Of a DNA stretch of 64,000 nt, positions 1 through 9,300 are shown one piece after another. The DNA lies in assembly GCF_024054535.1 (NCBI RefSeq), contig NZ_JAMXLV010000021.1:186001-250000 (forward strand). Reading direction: 5' to 3'. The stretch is from Thermococcus alcaliphilus. Lineage in GTDB: Archaea; Methanobacteriota_B; Thermococci; Thermococcales; Thermococcaceae. The position numbers were made by a program, and so were the translations under genes. How positions within the stretch are numbered: the stretch's first letter is position 1; the number at the start of each line of letters is the position of its first letter. The notes under the pieces were generated by a model. The model made no database searches. It was not told the DNA's origin and worked only from the letters and a program-made list of their open reading frames with translations.

Positions 1-47
1 AGTGAGTATCGCTAAGTATTCCTATTTTCATTTCTTCCCCCACTTGT

Positions 48-968
48 TTAAGTGGGGATGCGTATATTAAGTTTGTCCACAAGTTCTTTATACCTGTTCC
101 TTACCGTAACTTCTGTAACTCTCGCAACCTCAGCCACTTCTCTTTGGGTCATTTTTTCCCCTTCAAGAAGGCTCGCTATGTAAATAGCAGCTGCAGCTAT
201 TCCTGTCGGACCTTTTCCGCTTGTGAGTCCTTTTTCAATTGCCTGATTTAGTATCTTTACCGCCCTTCTTTTTGTCTTTTCACTTATCCCGAGCTGATCT
301 CCAAACCTTATAACGTAATCAATAGGGCTGGTTGGTTTTAGTCGAAGATTGAGCTCTCTAGCCAGATACCTATAACTTCTCCCAATCTCCTTTTTGTCAA
401 CTTTTGACACATCCTCTATCTCGTCCAGGGTTCTCGGTGCATTTGCAATCCTACACGCTGCGTAAAGACAAGCGGAAACCATTCCCTCTATGGATCTTCC
501 TCTAACTAGCTTGTTAATGACGGCCTTTCTGTACAAAACCGCCGCAATTTCTCTTATGTTCCTAGGGAGTCCCAGCTGGGAACCCATTCTATCAAGCTCG
601 CTCAAAGCGAACGCAAGATTTCTGTCTATAGCATCGCTTATTCTCATCCTTCTCTGCCACATTCTAAGGCGGTATATCTTTGTTCTAATGCTCCCTGAGA
701 TATCGCTCCCGTGAATATCTTTGTTTCTCCAATCTATATCTGTAGAGAGCCCCTTATCATGAAGCATTACAGTCTCTGGTGCCCCTACTCTAGAACGCTT
801 CTCCCTTTGTCCAGGCTCGAAAGCCCTCCACTCTGGCCCCAAATCCATAATCTCTTCAGCTAAAACATATCCGCAGTTGGAACAAACAATCTCAGCCCTA
901 CTTGGGTCATAAATCAAGCTTTCCGAACCACAAATAGGACACCTTTTAATACCTCCAAGTTGAGTCAA
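48..968 (-). CDS. tfb: Transcription initiation factor IIB (TFB)
   Basis: Archaeal TFB bridges TBP-TATA and RNA polymerase and reads the BRE element. The 306-residue protein has an N-terminal zinc ribbon (Cys at about 10, 13, 29 and 32), a B-reader segment containing GPEWRAF, and two cyclin-fold repeats; the second ends in [21 protein letters not shown], the BRE-reading helix-turn-helix. Length equals the family norm (about 300). The start is a TTG preceded by GGGGGTGAG with about 5 nt spacing. It lies 6 nt downstream of gar1 on the same strand, so the two form an operon. Thermococcales usually carry two TFBs; which paralogue this is cannot be decided here. Confidence 0.96.
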   Translation of the reverse strand: MTQLGGIKRCPICGSESLIYDPSRAEIVCSNCGYVLAEEIMDLGPEWRAFEPGQREKRSRVGAPETVMLHDKGLSTDIDWRNKDIHGSDISGSIRTKIYRLRMWQRRMRISDAIDRNLAFALSELDRMGSQLGLPRNIREIAAVLYRKAVINKLVRGRSIEGMVSACLYAACRIANAPRTLDEIEDVSKVDKKEIGRSYRYLARELNLRLKPTSPIDYVIRFGDQLGISEKTKRRAVKILNQAIEKGLTSGKGPTGIAAAAIYIASLLEGEKMTQREVAEVARVTEVTVRNRYKELVDKLNIRIPT

Positions 969-974
969 AAGCTC

Positions 975-1283
975 TCACCCCCTCTTCTGGGGGGCAGGGC
1001 GCTTTTTCTTGACCTTTCCCTTATGCTTTTTACCAGCTTTAGAAGGAGCTTTTTTTCTGCGCTCATCAACGTATAAAACTTCCCCAACATATTTCTGAGG
1101 GTCTTTAACACGCGGCTTTACGGCAACATAGGGATAATTAACTGGACCAAAAACATCTTTAACAGTACCAATAAGCTGAAGATTCTTATCTACTACAGGA
1201 TCATTTAGTGCAGGTGCAAATGTTGAACGGAGTATCAAGAAACCCTGTTTGGCGTAATGAGAAACCTTGCCTAAACGCTTCAT
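975..1283 (-). CDS. gar1: H/ACA RNP component Gar1
   Basis: Gar1 joins Cbf5, Nop10 and L7Ae in the H/ACA ribonucleoprotein that makes pseudouridine in rRNA and tRNA. The 102-residue protein shows the compact Gar1 beta-barrel signature (core around GTVKDVFGPVNYPYVAVKP, residues about 39-58) and a very basic Lys/Arg-rich C-tail (about residues 75-102). ATG start preceded by a GGTGGGG-type site. An A/T-rich TATA-like stretch (minus strand, about 1305-1317) lies upstream. It is the first gene of a gar1-tfb operon. Confidence 0.93.
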   Translation of the reverse strand: MKRLGKVSHYAKQGFLILRSTFAPALNDPVVDKNLQLIGTVKDVFGPVNYPYVAVKPRVKDPQKYVGEVLYVDERRKKAPSKAGKKHKGKVKKKRPAPQKRG

Positions 1284-1397
1284 AGCCCCACCCCAATCGA
1301 AAACCTTTTAAATATATTTCTTTTAACCTTTTTAAACTTTTCGCAACACCACGGGAAATAGTAAGATTTTGTAGAAAAGTTTTTAAGCATGAGGTAT

Positions 1398-1410
1398 TTT
1401 TCCACTGGAA
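1398..1410 (-). repeat. Mini-ORB-like element upstream of TIP49
   Basis: On the minus strand the sequence reads TTCCAGTGGAAAA, matching 12 of 13 bases of the archaeal mini origin-recognition box TTCCAGTGGAAAC. It sits in the 206-bp gap between gar1 and the TIP49 gene, in inverse orientation to the element at 2951-2963. Orc1/Cdc6 binding is inferred from the motif alone. Confidence 0.5.
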
Positions 1411-1489
1411 TTTTCGCAACGTTAACCTTTTAAATTCTTGACTGTTTTAACTACAAACGGTTTCTAAAGAATTTGGGGGTGAGGGGGAG

Positions 1490-2815
1490 ATGCCTCTTAT
1501 TGAAGAAGTTGCAACCCACAGATTTGAAAGAATCGGCAGCCATTCTCACATAAAAGGGCTTGGATTAGATGAAAACGGTAAAGCCAAGTTCATTGCAGAC
1601 GGAATGGTAGGGCAAACAAGGGCAAGGGAAGCAGCAGGAATTGCCGTTAAACTCATTAAGAAAGGAAAATTAGCAGGTAAAGGAATCCTCCTTGCAGGGC
1701 CAACAGGAAGTGGAAAAACTGCAATTGCAATGGGCATCGCGAGGGAACTTGGAGAGGATGTGCCTTTTGTTCAAATCTCTGGAAGCGAGATATACTCCGC
1801 TGAGATTAAAAAGACCGAATTCCTAAAGCAGGCTTTGAGAAGGGCAATTGGAGTTAGAATAAGCGAGGAGAGAAAAGTTTACGAAGGAAAGATAGAGAGA
1901 ATACAGATCAATAAGACAAAACATCCCTTCAACCCTTATGTGGAAATCCCCGAGTCTGTTGTGATTACCCTAAAAACCAAAGACGATGAAAAGACAATCA
2001 GGGCTGGGAGAGAGATAGCATACCAACTTTTAGAGATGGGAGTAGAAGAGGGAGATGTCATTCAAATAGATGCCGAAACTGGTAGGATTTCAAAACTCGG
2101 GACGACAAAGGAAGAAGAAGGGCTGTTCTTTAAGAAAAAGACTGAAATGCCGAGCGGACCTGTGCTCAAGATTAAGGAATTCACATATACAGTAACTCTC
2201 CACGATTTAGACCTCGTAAACAGTCGTGCTGGCGGGATATTCAGCCTCTTCTTCGGAGGAGGTCTTGAGATTACAGACGAGATAAGAGAAAAAGTTGATG
2301 AAACCGTGAAACAGTGGATAGAGGAAGGAAAGGCAATTCTCGTGCCAGGAGTTCTCTTCATAGACGAATGCCACATGCTCGACATAGAGGCATTTTCCTT
2401 CTTAGCTAGAGCCATGGAAAATGAGCTGGCACCCATCCTAATCCTAGCAACCAACAGGGGCATCACAAAGATAAGGGGAACTGACTTGGAGTCACCCCAT
2501 GGAATACCAATAGATATGCTCGACAGACTGCTGATAATCAACACCGAACCCTACAAGAAGGAAGAAGTCAAGGAAATCGTAAAGATAAGAGCCAGAGAAG
2601 AAGGCATAGAAATTTCAGAGGAAGCTCTGGAGTATCTGGCAGAACTCGGAGAAAAGACAAGTTTAAGATATGCAGTTCAGCTTTTAGCCCCTGCAAGCAT
2701 CTTGGCTGGTGGTAAGAAGGTGGAAAAAGATCACATTGAGAAAGCAAGACAATATTTCGCCGATATAAAGAGAAGCACAGAATACGTCCAAAATCTTGAA
2801 GGAATGCTCCGCTAA
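1490..2815 (+). CDS. TIP49/RuvB-like AAA+ ATPase
   Basis: This is the archaeal homologue of eukaryotic RuvBL1/2 (TIP49, TBP-interacting protein), a hexameric AAA+ ATPase. Visible: Walker A GPTGSGKT at residues about 70-77, an inserted OB-like domain II (about residues 120-270), Walker B LFIDECH near residue 290, and sensor/arginine-finger region LLATN-like and LDRLL later. 441 residues is the usual family length. The start ATG follows GGGGGTGAGGGGG. It stands between two mini-ORB elements and upstream of orc1/cdc6. The function of archaeal TIP49 is not established; a role in transcription or replication remodelling is inference. Confidence 0.92.
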   Translation: MPLIEEVATHRFERIGSHSHIKGLGLDENGKAKFIADGMVGQTRAREAAGIAVKLIKKGKLAGKGILLAGPTGSGKTAIAMGIARELGEDVPFVQISGSEIYSAEIKKTEFLKQALRRAIGVRISEERKVYEGKIERIQINKTKHPFNPYVEIPESVVITLKTKDDEKTIRAGREIAYQLLEMGVEEGDVIQIDAETGRISKLGTTKEEEGLFFKKKTEMPSGPVLKIKEFTYTVTLHDLDLVNSRAGGIFSLFFGGGLEITDEIREKVDETVKQWIEEGKAILVPGVLFIDECHMLDIEAFSFLARAMENELAPILILATNRGITKIRGTDLESPHGIPIDMLDRLLIINTEPYKKEEVKEIVKIRAREEGIEISEEALEYLAELGEKTSLRYAVQLLAPASILAGGKKVEKDHIEKARQYFADIKRSTEYVQNLEGMLR

Positions 2816-2817
2816 GC

Positions 2818-2824
2818 TTTTTTT
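2818..2824 (+). terminator. T-run after TIP49 gene
   Basis: A run of seven T residues begins three bases after the TIP49 stop codon, followed by another T-rich stretch. T-runs of this type are the normal intrinsic termination signal for archaeal RNA polymerase. No hairpin precedes it. Confidence 0.5.
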
Positions 2825-2950
2825 ATTTATAAACTTATTTTAAGTCTAAATGCTTTTAAAGACCCCGCGAATTTTAGTCATAAATTTGCTCAACAAAGCA
2901 TATATACCCCTGATTACAACCTATGAAATGCCTTCCTCTGGATCATCTGC

Positions 2951-2963
2951 TTCCAGTGGAAAC
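2951..2963 (+). repeat. Mini-ORB (Orc1/Cdc6 binding motif)
   Basis: TTCCAGTGGAAAC matches the 13-bp mini-ORB core exactly. It is followed not by the G-string of a long ORB but by CTTTTAAAAGG. It lies about 145 bp upstream of the chosen orc1/cdc6 start. Confidence 0.65.
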
Positions 2964-3016
2964 CTTTTAAAAGGTGTTAAAATTATACTGAATTAAAATG
3001 AAGAATGCAAAAAATG

Positions 3017-3032
3017 AGCACAACTTTGTGCT
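3017..3032. promoter_or_regulatory. Palindrome upstream of orc1/cdc6
   Basis: AGCACAACTTTGTGCT consists of two perfect 7-bp inverted arms separated by CT. It is a plausible dimeric regulator site or origin element; no binding protein is known from the sequence. Confidence 0.4.
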
Positions 3033-3048
3033 ATAATAACTAACAAAA

Positions 3049-3062
3049 ACCAAAAAATTGGT
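3049..3062. promoter_or_regulatory. Second small palindrome before orc1/cdc6
   Basis: ACCAA-AAAA-TTGGT is a 5-bp inverted repeat, followed by GTCAAATTGTCAA, which repeats the TGTCAA/GTCAA word. It lies within 45 bp of the orc1/cdc6 start and could affect its promoter or the origin. Short arms mean chance is possible. Confidence 0.25.
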
Positions 3063-3106
3063 CAAATTGTCAAGAATTGGATAGATTTCCAATGGAGGGA
3101 CGAGGA

Positions 3107-4369
3107 ATGTTACAGGAAGGACAGACCAACCTAAGATCACTTTTTGAAAAATATCTCCATACACAGCGAATCTTCAAAAACAAGGATGTTTTGAGACACA
3201 GCTATACCCCCCGAGAACTTCCACACAGAAGAGAACAGATAGAAACTCTCGTTCACATATTGGTTCCCGTCTTAAGGGGGGAGACACCTTCAAACATCTT
3301 TGTGTATGGGAAGACCGGAACTGGAAAAACGGTCACCGTTAGGTACGTAACTGAGGATTTGATGAGGATATCTCAAAAGTACAATGTTCCAGTAGATGTT
3401 ATTTATCTCAACTGTGAGATTGTTGATACCCAGTATAGGGTTCTAGCGAACATAGTTAACCATTTCAAGGAAGAAAGTGGTGTAGAGGTTCCTCTTGTAG
3501 GATGGCCCACTGATGAGGTCTATGCGCAGTTAAAAAAAGTGCTGGACATGAGAGAGCGCTTTGTGATAATAGTCTTAGATGAGATAGACAAGCTTGTCAA
3601 GAAGAGCGGCGATGACATTCTGTACTCTCTAACAAGAATAAACACGGAGCTTAAAAAAGCAAAGGTGAGCATAATAGGTATCTCAAACGACCTGAGGTTC
3701 AAGGAGTACCTCGATCCAAGAGTTCTCTCAAGTTTAAGCGAAGAGGAAGTAGTTTTTCCGCCGTATGATGCTAATCAACTAAGGGATATACTTATGCAGA
3801 GAGCTCAAGAAGCTTTTTATGACGGTGTTTTGGATGAGGCAGTCGTTCCTCTCTGTGCTGCTTTGGCAGCGAGGGAACATGGAGATGCAAGAAGGGCTCT
3901 TGATCTGCTGAGAGTGAGTGGGGAAATAGCTGAGAGAGAAATGGCACCAAAAGTTACTGAAAAGCACGTATGGAAGGCCCAAGAAAAGATAGAGCAGGAC
4001 ACCATGGAGGAGGTAATTAAAACACTTCCCTTACATTCAAAGATTCTGCTTTATGCAATAGTCCTCCTCGACGAAAACGGGGAGTTACCGGCAAATACGG
4101 GTGATGTCTACTCCGTCTATAAAGATCTCTGTGATTACCTCGACCTTGAACCTCTAACCCAAAGGAGAATAAGCGATTTGATAAACGAGCTGGATATGCT
4201 CGGCATCATCAATGCTAAGGTCGTCAGCAAGGGCAGATACGGAAGAACAAAAGAGATAAGGCTCAACATAACACCCTATAAAGTTAAAAACATCTACCGC
4301 TTTGAAGAGACATTGAGGCCATTAATATCAGTAAGCATGCTTAAGCAGAGGAGGTTGTTCTATGGATGA
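3107..4369 (+). CDS. cdc6: Orc1/Cdc6 replication initiator
   Basis: Orc1/Cdc6 binds ORB elements at the origin and recruits MCM. Visible: Walker A GKTGTGKT at residues about 68-75, Walker B IVLDEID near 155, sensor-2/arginine region GDARRALDLLR, and a C-terminal winged-helix domain (about residues 310-420). The open frame reaches a TTG at 3077, but the ATG at 3107 has GGAGGGA at ideal spacing (8 nt) and gives 420 residues, the family length. It overlaps the DP1 gene by 8 nt, so initiator and polymerase subunits are cotranscribed. Confidence 0.96.
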   Translation: MLQEGQTNLRSLFEKYLHTQRIFKNKDVLRHSYTPRELPHRREQIETLVHILVPVLRGETPSNIFVYGKTGTGKTVTVRYVTEDLMRISQKYNVPVDVIYLNCEIVDTQYRVLANIVNHFKEESGVEVPLVGWPTDEVYAQLKKVLDMRERFVIIVLDEIDKLVKKSGDDILYSLTRINTELKKAKVSIIGISNDLRFKEYLDPRVLSSLSEEEVVFPPYDANQLRDILMQRAQEAFYDGVLDEAVVPLCAALAAREHGDARRALDLLRVSGEIAEREMAPKVTEKHVWKAQEKIEQDTMEEVIKTLPLHSKILLYAIVLLDENGELPANTGDVYSVYKDLCDYLDLEPLTQRRISDLINELDMLGIINAKVVSKGRYGRTKEIRLNITPYKVKNIYRFEETLRPLISVSMLKQRRLFYG

Positions 4370-6365
4370 ACTCGTGAGGGGCTTGATGTCAAACAACTAT
4401 CTAATAACTCCCCCCGCATATTTTCTTTTGTCTGAACACTACAACAAAGATTTTACCCTCCCAGAGCTCATAAAATTTGCAAAGGCAAAAGGGACCTTCA
4501 TAATAGATGAGATCATTGCAGAGGAGTTTTTGGAAGCTAAGGGAATTATAACAAAACCAAAACACCTAGAGAAGTTCATGACAGGTAAAAAACCTGAAGA
4601 ACAAAGCCCAGAAGAATTTGAAAAAGGACAAACGCTAGAAATCTCGGAAGCTGAAGAAGCTCCAGCTTTTGTAAGTGAAGCTGTAAGTGAAGTGGTTGAA
4701 GAAGCTGAGAAGCTCGAAATTCCAGAAAGCCAAGAGCATTTAACCTCTGAAATTGCCGAAGAACCCTCAATGGGGGAAATAGAGGAGACGAGTGAAGAAG
4801 CCGTAAGCGAACTTGTGGAAGAAGTGGAAACACTCGAAGAGGATAAAGAAGCTGTAGAAGAATTTGCAGGGGAAGAAGAGACAGAAGAATCTTTTGAGAC
4901 CAATGGAGAAGAGAATGGAGAAAATGGAGAGGTTAAAAGAAAGGTTATTTTCGATGAGTATGGTGTTCCACTCGTAGCTGAAGAAGAGTTACCTGAAGAA
5001 GAAAAGAAAACTTATTCTGTTTATGCCGATTTTAAGGTTTCTCCGAGAGAGGGATTTGAATTCATTGCCAAAGATATAGAAGCAGACTTTAAGGTTAAAT
5101 TTGATGTGAGAAACGTTAAGCTCAAGCCACCAAAGGCTAAAAACGGAACAACTAAGGAAGGAGAGGTCATTGTTAAGGTTTATGAGAACTACTTCAAAAG
5201 CAGGCTGAAAAAGATGAGAAGAATACTTCGTGAAAATCCCGAAGTTTCTGGTGTTATTGATATAGGAAAACTTAGCTACATAAACCCTGAGGGAGATGTG
5301 ACAATCATAGGGCTCGTAAACTCAAAAAGAGAGACAAGAAACGGATACATGTTTGAGGTTGAGGACTTAACCGGGATAATAAAAGTCTTCATAGGGAGAG
5401 ACAAAGAGGACTACAAAAAAGCCTTTGAAATAATGCCCGACAGTGTAGTGGCGTTCAAGGGGAGGTACTCAAAAAGAGGGATATTTTTTGCGGAAAACAT
5501 CTACCTTCCAGACGTCCCGCTGTACAAAAAGGAGAAACCGCCTCTCGAAGAAAAGGTGTATGCTGTTCTGATAAGTGACATACACGTAGGGAGCAACAAG
5601 TTCTGTGAAAAGGCATTCATGAAGTTTTTGGAGTGGCTAAACGGCAATGTAAACACAAAGACTGAAGAGGAGATAGTTAGCAGGATAAAATACATGATAA
5701 TAGCCGGCGATGTAGTTGATGGAATTGGCATATATCCTGGCCAGTACAACGAACTAAGCATACCAGATATTTTTGATCAATACGAGGCTCTTGCCAATTT
5801 GCTCTCCAACGTCCCCGAGCATATAACCATGTTCATAGGCCCAGGAAACCACGATGCTGCAAGAACTGCTCTGCCACAACCAGAATTTTATAGAGAATAC
5901 GCAAAACCCCTCTATGATCTTAAGAACGCTGTCATAATAAGCAACCCTGCCGTTATAGATTTACACGGAAGAGAGTTTCTCATTGTTCACGGAAGAGGAA
6001 TAGAGGACGTTGTTAGTTATGTTCCAAATATGAGCCACCACCAGCCCGTGAAGCCCATGGTGCAGCTCTTGAAATTAAGGCACTTGGCCCCAACTTTTGG
6101 AGGAAAAGTGCCCATCGCCCCAGATCCAGAGGATTTGCTTGTCATAGAGAGTGTCCCAGATTTAGTTCAGATGGGTCATGTCCACGTTTTGGACTACCAG
6201 ATATACAGGGGAGTTTTCTTGATAAACTCGGCAACTTGGCAAGCTCAAACGGAGTTTCAGAAGATGGTCAATATCGTCCCAACTCCCGCTAGAGTCCCAA
6301 TCATAGATGTGGAGACCGCCAGGCTAAGAATGATAGTTGACTTTAGTAAGTGGTGTGACGTCTGA
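4362..6365 (+). CDS. polB: DNA polymerase D small subunit DP1
   Basis: DP1 is the proofreading 3'-5' exonuclease subunit of PolD, the main archaeal replicase. The C-terminal half is a calcineurin/Mre11-type phosphoesterase: SDIHVGSN (about residue 404), AGDVVDG (447), GPGNHDA (493), VHGRG (542) and MGHVHV (603). An OB fold precedes it (about 290-390). Between an N-terminal helical domain (about 1-65) and the OB fold lies an unusually acidic, Glu/Ser/Ala-rich linker (about residues 75-190), probably disordered and accounting for most of the extra length. It overlaps orc1/cdc6 by 8 nt and precedes DP2 by 11 nt. Confidence 0.97.
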   Translation: MDELVRGLMSNNYLITPPAYFLLSEHYNKDFTLPELIKFAKAKGTFIIDEIIAEEFLEAKGIITKPKHLEKFMTGKKPEEQSPEEFEKGQTLEISEAEEAPAFVSEAVSEVVEEAEKLEIPESQEHLTSEIAEEPSMGEIEETSEEAVSELVEEVETLEEDKEAVEEFAGEEETEESFETNGEENGENGEVKRKVIFDEYGVPLVAEEELPEEEKKTYSVYADFKVSPREGFEFIAKDIEADFKVKFDVRNVKLKPPKAKNGTTKEGEVIVKVYENYFKSRLKKMRRILRENPEVSGVIDIGKLSYINPEGDVTIIGLVNSKRETRNGYMFEVEDLTGIIKVFIGRDKEDYKKAFEIMPDSVVAFKGRYSKRGIFFAENIYLPDVPLYKKEKPPLEEKVYAVLISDIHVGSNKFCEKAFMKFLEWLNGNVNTKTEEEIVSRIKYMIIAGDVVDGIGIYPGQYNELSIPDIFDQYEALANLLSNVPEHITMFIGPGNHDAARTALPQPEFYREYAKPLYDLKNAVIISNPAVIDLHGREFLIVHGRGIEDVVSYVPNMSHHQPVKPMVQLLKLRHLAPTFGGKVPIAPDPEDLLVIESVPDLVQMGHVHVLDYQIYRGVFLINSATWQAQTEFQKMVNIVPTPARVPIIDVETARLRMIVDFSKWCDV

Positions 6366-6376
6366 GGTGAAATAAT

Positions 6377-9300
6377 ATGGAACTTTACAGCGAGGATATG
6401 AAAAAATACTTCGAATCCCTCCAAAGGGAGATTGACAAGGCTTATGAAATAGCCAAACAAGCTAGAGCTCAAGGAAAAGACCCCGTGAGAGACATCGAAG
6501 TTCCCCAAGCAACCGATATGGCGGGAAGAGTTGAGAGTCTTGTGGGTCCAAGGGGAGTTGCTGAGAGAATAAGAGAGCTCGTAAAGGAATATGGAAAAGA
6601 ACTGGCCGCCCTCAAAGTTGTTGATGAAATAATAGAGGGAAAATTCGGAAAGTTTGAGAGCAAAGAGAAGCTTGCCGATCAATCTGTAAGAACCGCCTTG
6701 GCAATTCTAACTGAAGGTATTGTCTCCGCTCCGCTCGAAGGAATAGCCGATGTTAAAATAAAGAAAAATTCAGACGGAACTAATTACCTCGCAATTTATT
6801 ATGCTGGACCAATTAGAAGTAGCGGAGGAACGGCACAGGCTTTGAGTGTTCTTGTTGGAGATTACGTGAGAAGGAAGCTTGGCCTTGATAGGTTTAAGCC
6901 AACTGAAGAGCACGTGGAGAGATATGTTGAAGAGGTAGACCTCTACCATAGGGCTGTTACAAGGCTGCAATATCATCCCTCACCAGATGAGGTTCGTTTA
7001 GCTGTTAGAAACATCCCGATAGAGATAACTGGAGAAGCAACCGATGACGTGGAGGTAAGCCACAGAAACGTTCCGGGAGTTGAAACAAACCATCTGAGGG
7101 GAGGAGCGATCCTAGTTTTGGCAGAAGGAGTTCTTCAAAAGGCAAAGAAGCTTGTAAAGTATATAGACAAAATGGGCATTGAGGGATGGGAATGGCTAAA
7201 GGAGTTCGTTGAGGCAAAGGAAAAAGGCGGCAAAGAAGAAGAGAAAGGAAAAGAAGAAAAAGAAGAGAAAACAGAAGAAAAGACCACAGTAAAAGTTGAG
7301 AAAGGCTTCTACTACGAGCTTTATGAGAAGTTCAGAGCAAATATAGCCCCAAATCCAAAGTATACAAAAGAGATAATAGGTGGAAGGCCTCTCTTTGCTG
7401 AGCCTTCAAGAAATGGTGGCTTCAGGCTTCGCTATGGAAGGAGCAGAGTTAGTGGATTTGCAACGTGGAGCATAAACCCAGCGGTTATGATAATGGTCGA
7501 TGAATTCTTGGCTGTAGGAACCCAAATGAAGACCGAAAGGCCAGGAAAAGGTGCAATTGTAACTCCAGCAAGCACTATTGAAGGCCCTATTGTAAAGTTA
7601 AAAGACGGAAGTGTTGTGAGGGTTGATGACTACTACAAAGCCCTTGAGCTGAAAGACCAAGTCGAGGAGATTCTATATCTCGGAGATGCCCTTATAGCAT
7701 TTGGAGACTTTGTGGAGAACAATCAAACACTTTTACCTGCCAACTATGTGGAGGAGTGGTGGATTCAGGAGTTTGTGGAGGCAGTAAACAAAGTTTATGA
7801 GCTTGACCTCAAGCCCTTCCAAGAAAACGAGCGGGAAATTGTAGAGGAAGCTGCAGATTACCTCGACTTAGACCCAAAATTCCTTGCAAAGCTTCTTCAC
7901 GATCCGGTAAAGGTAAAGCCTTCAATTGAAGATGCTATACACCTCTCGCGCATTCTCAAGATACCCCTCCACCCATACTACACCCTCTACTGGAATACCT
8001 TGGAGGTTGAGGAGCTTATCTCTCTCCAAAACGCCCTTGTAAATGCCAACATAGAGTGGGAAGAGTATAGAGGGTTCAAATACGCAAAGAAAGTTGAAAT
8101 TCCCCTCCAGTCTCTCGGAAAAGCTAAAAGATATCTGGAGCTTCTTGGGGTCGAGCATAAAGTCTCTGAAGGCTTTGTTATAATTGATTACCCATGGTCC
8201 GCCGCGCTACTAACTCCTTTGGCAAATTTAGAGAAGAAAATTGAATTCAAAGAATTCCACACTCCCATAGACCTGATAAACGAGATAAGTGACGTTAAGC
8301 TTAGGGATAGGGGAATCAGCTGGATAGGGGCAAGAATGGGAAGACCAGAAAAGGCGAAAGAAAGAAAAATGAAGCCCCCTGTCCATGTTCTTTTCCCGAT
8401 AGGATTAGCGGGAGGAAGTTCGAGAGATATTTACAAAGCTGCCCAAGAAGGAAAAACGGCGGAAGTCGAGATAGCGCACTTCAAATGCACCAGCTGTGGT
8501 CATGTAGATATCTACCCCACATGTCCCAAATGCGGAAGCGAGGCTAAACTACTCTACCACTGTCCCAAATGCGGCTTTGAATCAACAATCGACACAGAAT
8601 GCCCAAAATGTGGTATAGAAATGAAAGCCTACCGCAAGAGAAGAATAAATCCCTCAGAACTATTAAACAACGCTATGCAAAATGTCGGAGTTTACACCCT
8701 TGACAGGCTCAAAGGCGTAATGGGTATGAGCTCCGCCCATAAGATAGCAGAACCCCTTGAAAAGGGAATACTAAGGGCAAGAAACGACGTCTACGTCTTT
8801 AAAGATGGTACAATAAGATTCGACGCCACAGATGCTCCGATAACTCACTTCAAACCCAAGGAAATAGGTGTAAGCGTTGAAAAACTGAGGGAGCTCGGCT
8901 ATACCCATGACTTTGAAGGGAAGCCCCTTGTAAGCGATGAACAAATAGTTGAGCTCAAAGTTCAAGATGTAATCCTTTCAAAAGAGGCTGGAAAATACCT
9001 TGTCAGGGTTGCTAAGTTTGTTGATGATTTGCTTGAAAAGTTCTACGGACTGCCGAGGTTCTACAACGTTGAGAAGATGGAAGATTTGATAGGGCATCTC
9101 GTGATTGGTTTAGCTCCTCACACTTCTGCTGGGATTATTGGAAGGATTATTGGGTTTGTTGACGCTCTTGTAGGCTATGCTCACCCGTATTATCACGCTG
9201 CAAAGAGGAGAAACTGCTTCCCAGGAAACACAAGAATAATGGTACAAATCAACGGAATTCCGCAGAGAATCACTCTGAAGGAGCTATATGAATTATTCGA

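Larger units (their letters stand above)
2825..3106. other. Candidate replication origin (oriC)
   Basis: This non-coding, AT-rich gap lies immediately before orc1/cdc6, the position of oriC in Pyrococcus. It contains an exact mini-ORB, TTCCAGTGGAAAC (2951-2963), a degenerate inverted copy on the opposite strand just before it (about 2932-2944, core TCCAGAGGAA), a strongly AT-rich stretch after it (2964-3060) that could unwind, and two short palindromes (3017-3032, 3049-3062). The gap is shorter than some described Thermococcales origins and shows no full-length ORB with a G-string, so the assignment rests on position plus one exact motif. Confidence 0.6.

Noticed and set aside
1546-2544. Long antisense frames inside the TIP49 gene (1546-1737 and 2062-2544, minus).
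   Set aside because: Shadows of a gene with strong AAA+ motifs; Ser/Leu-rich low-information products and no ribosome site or promoter.
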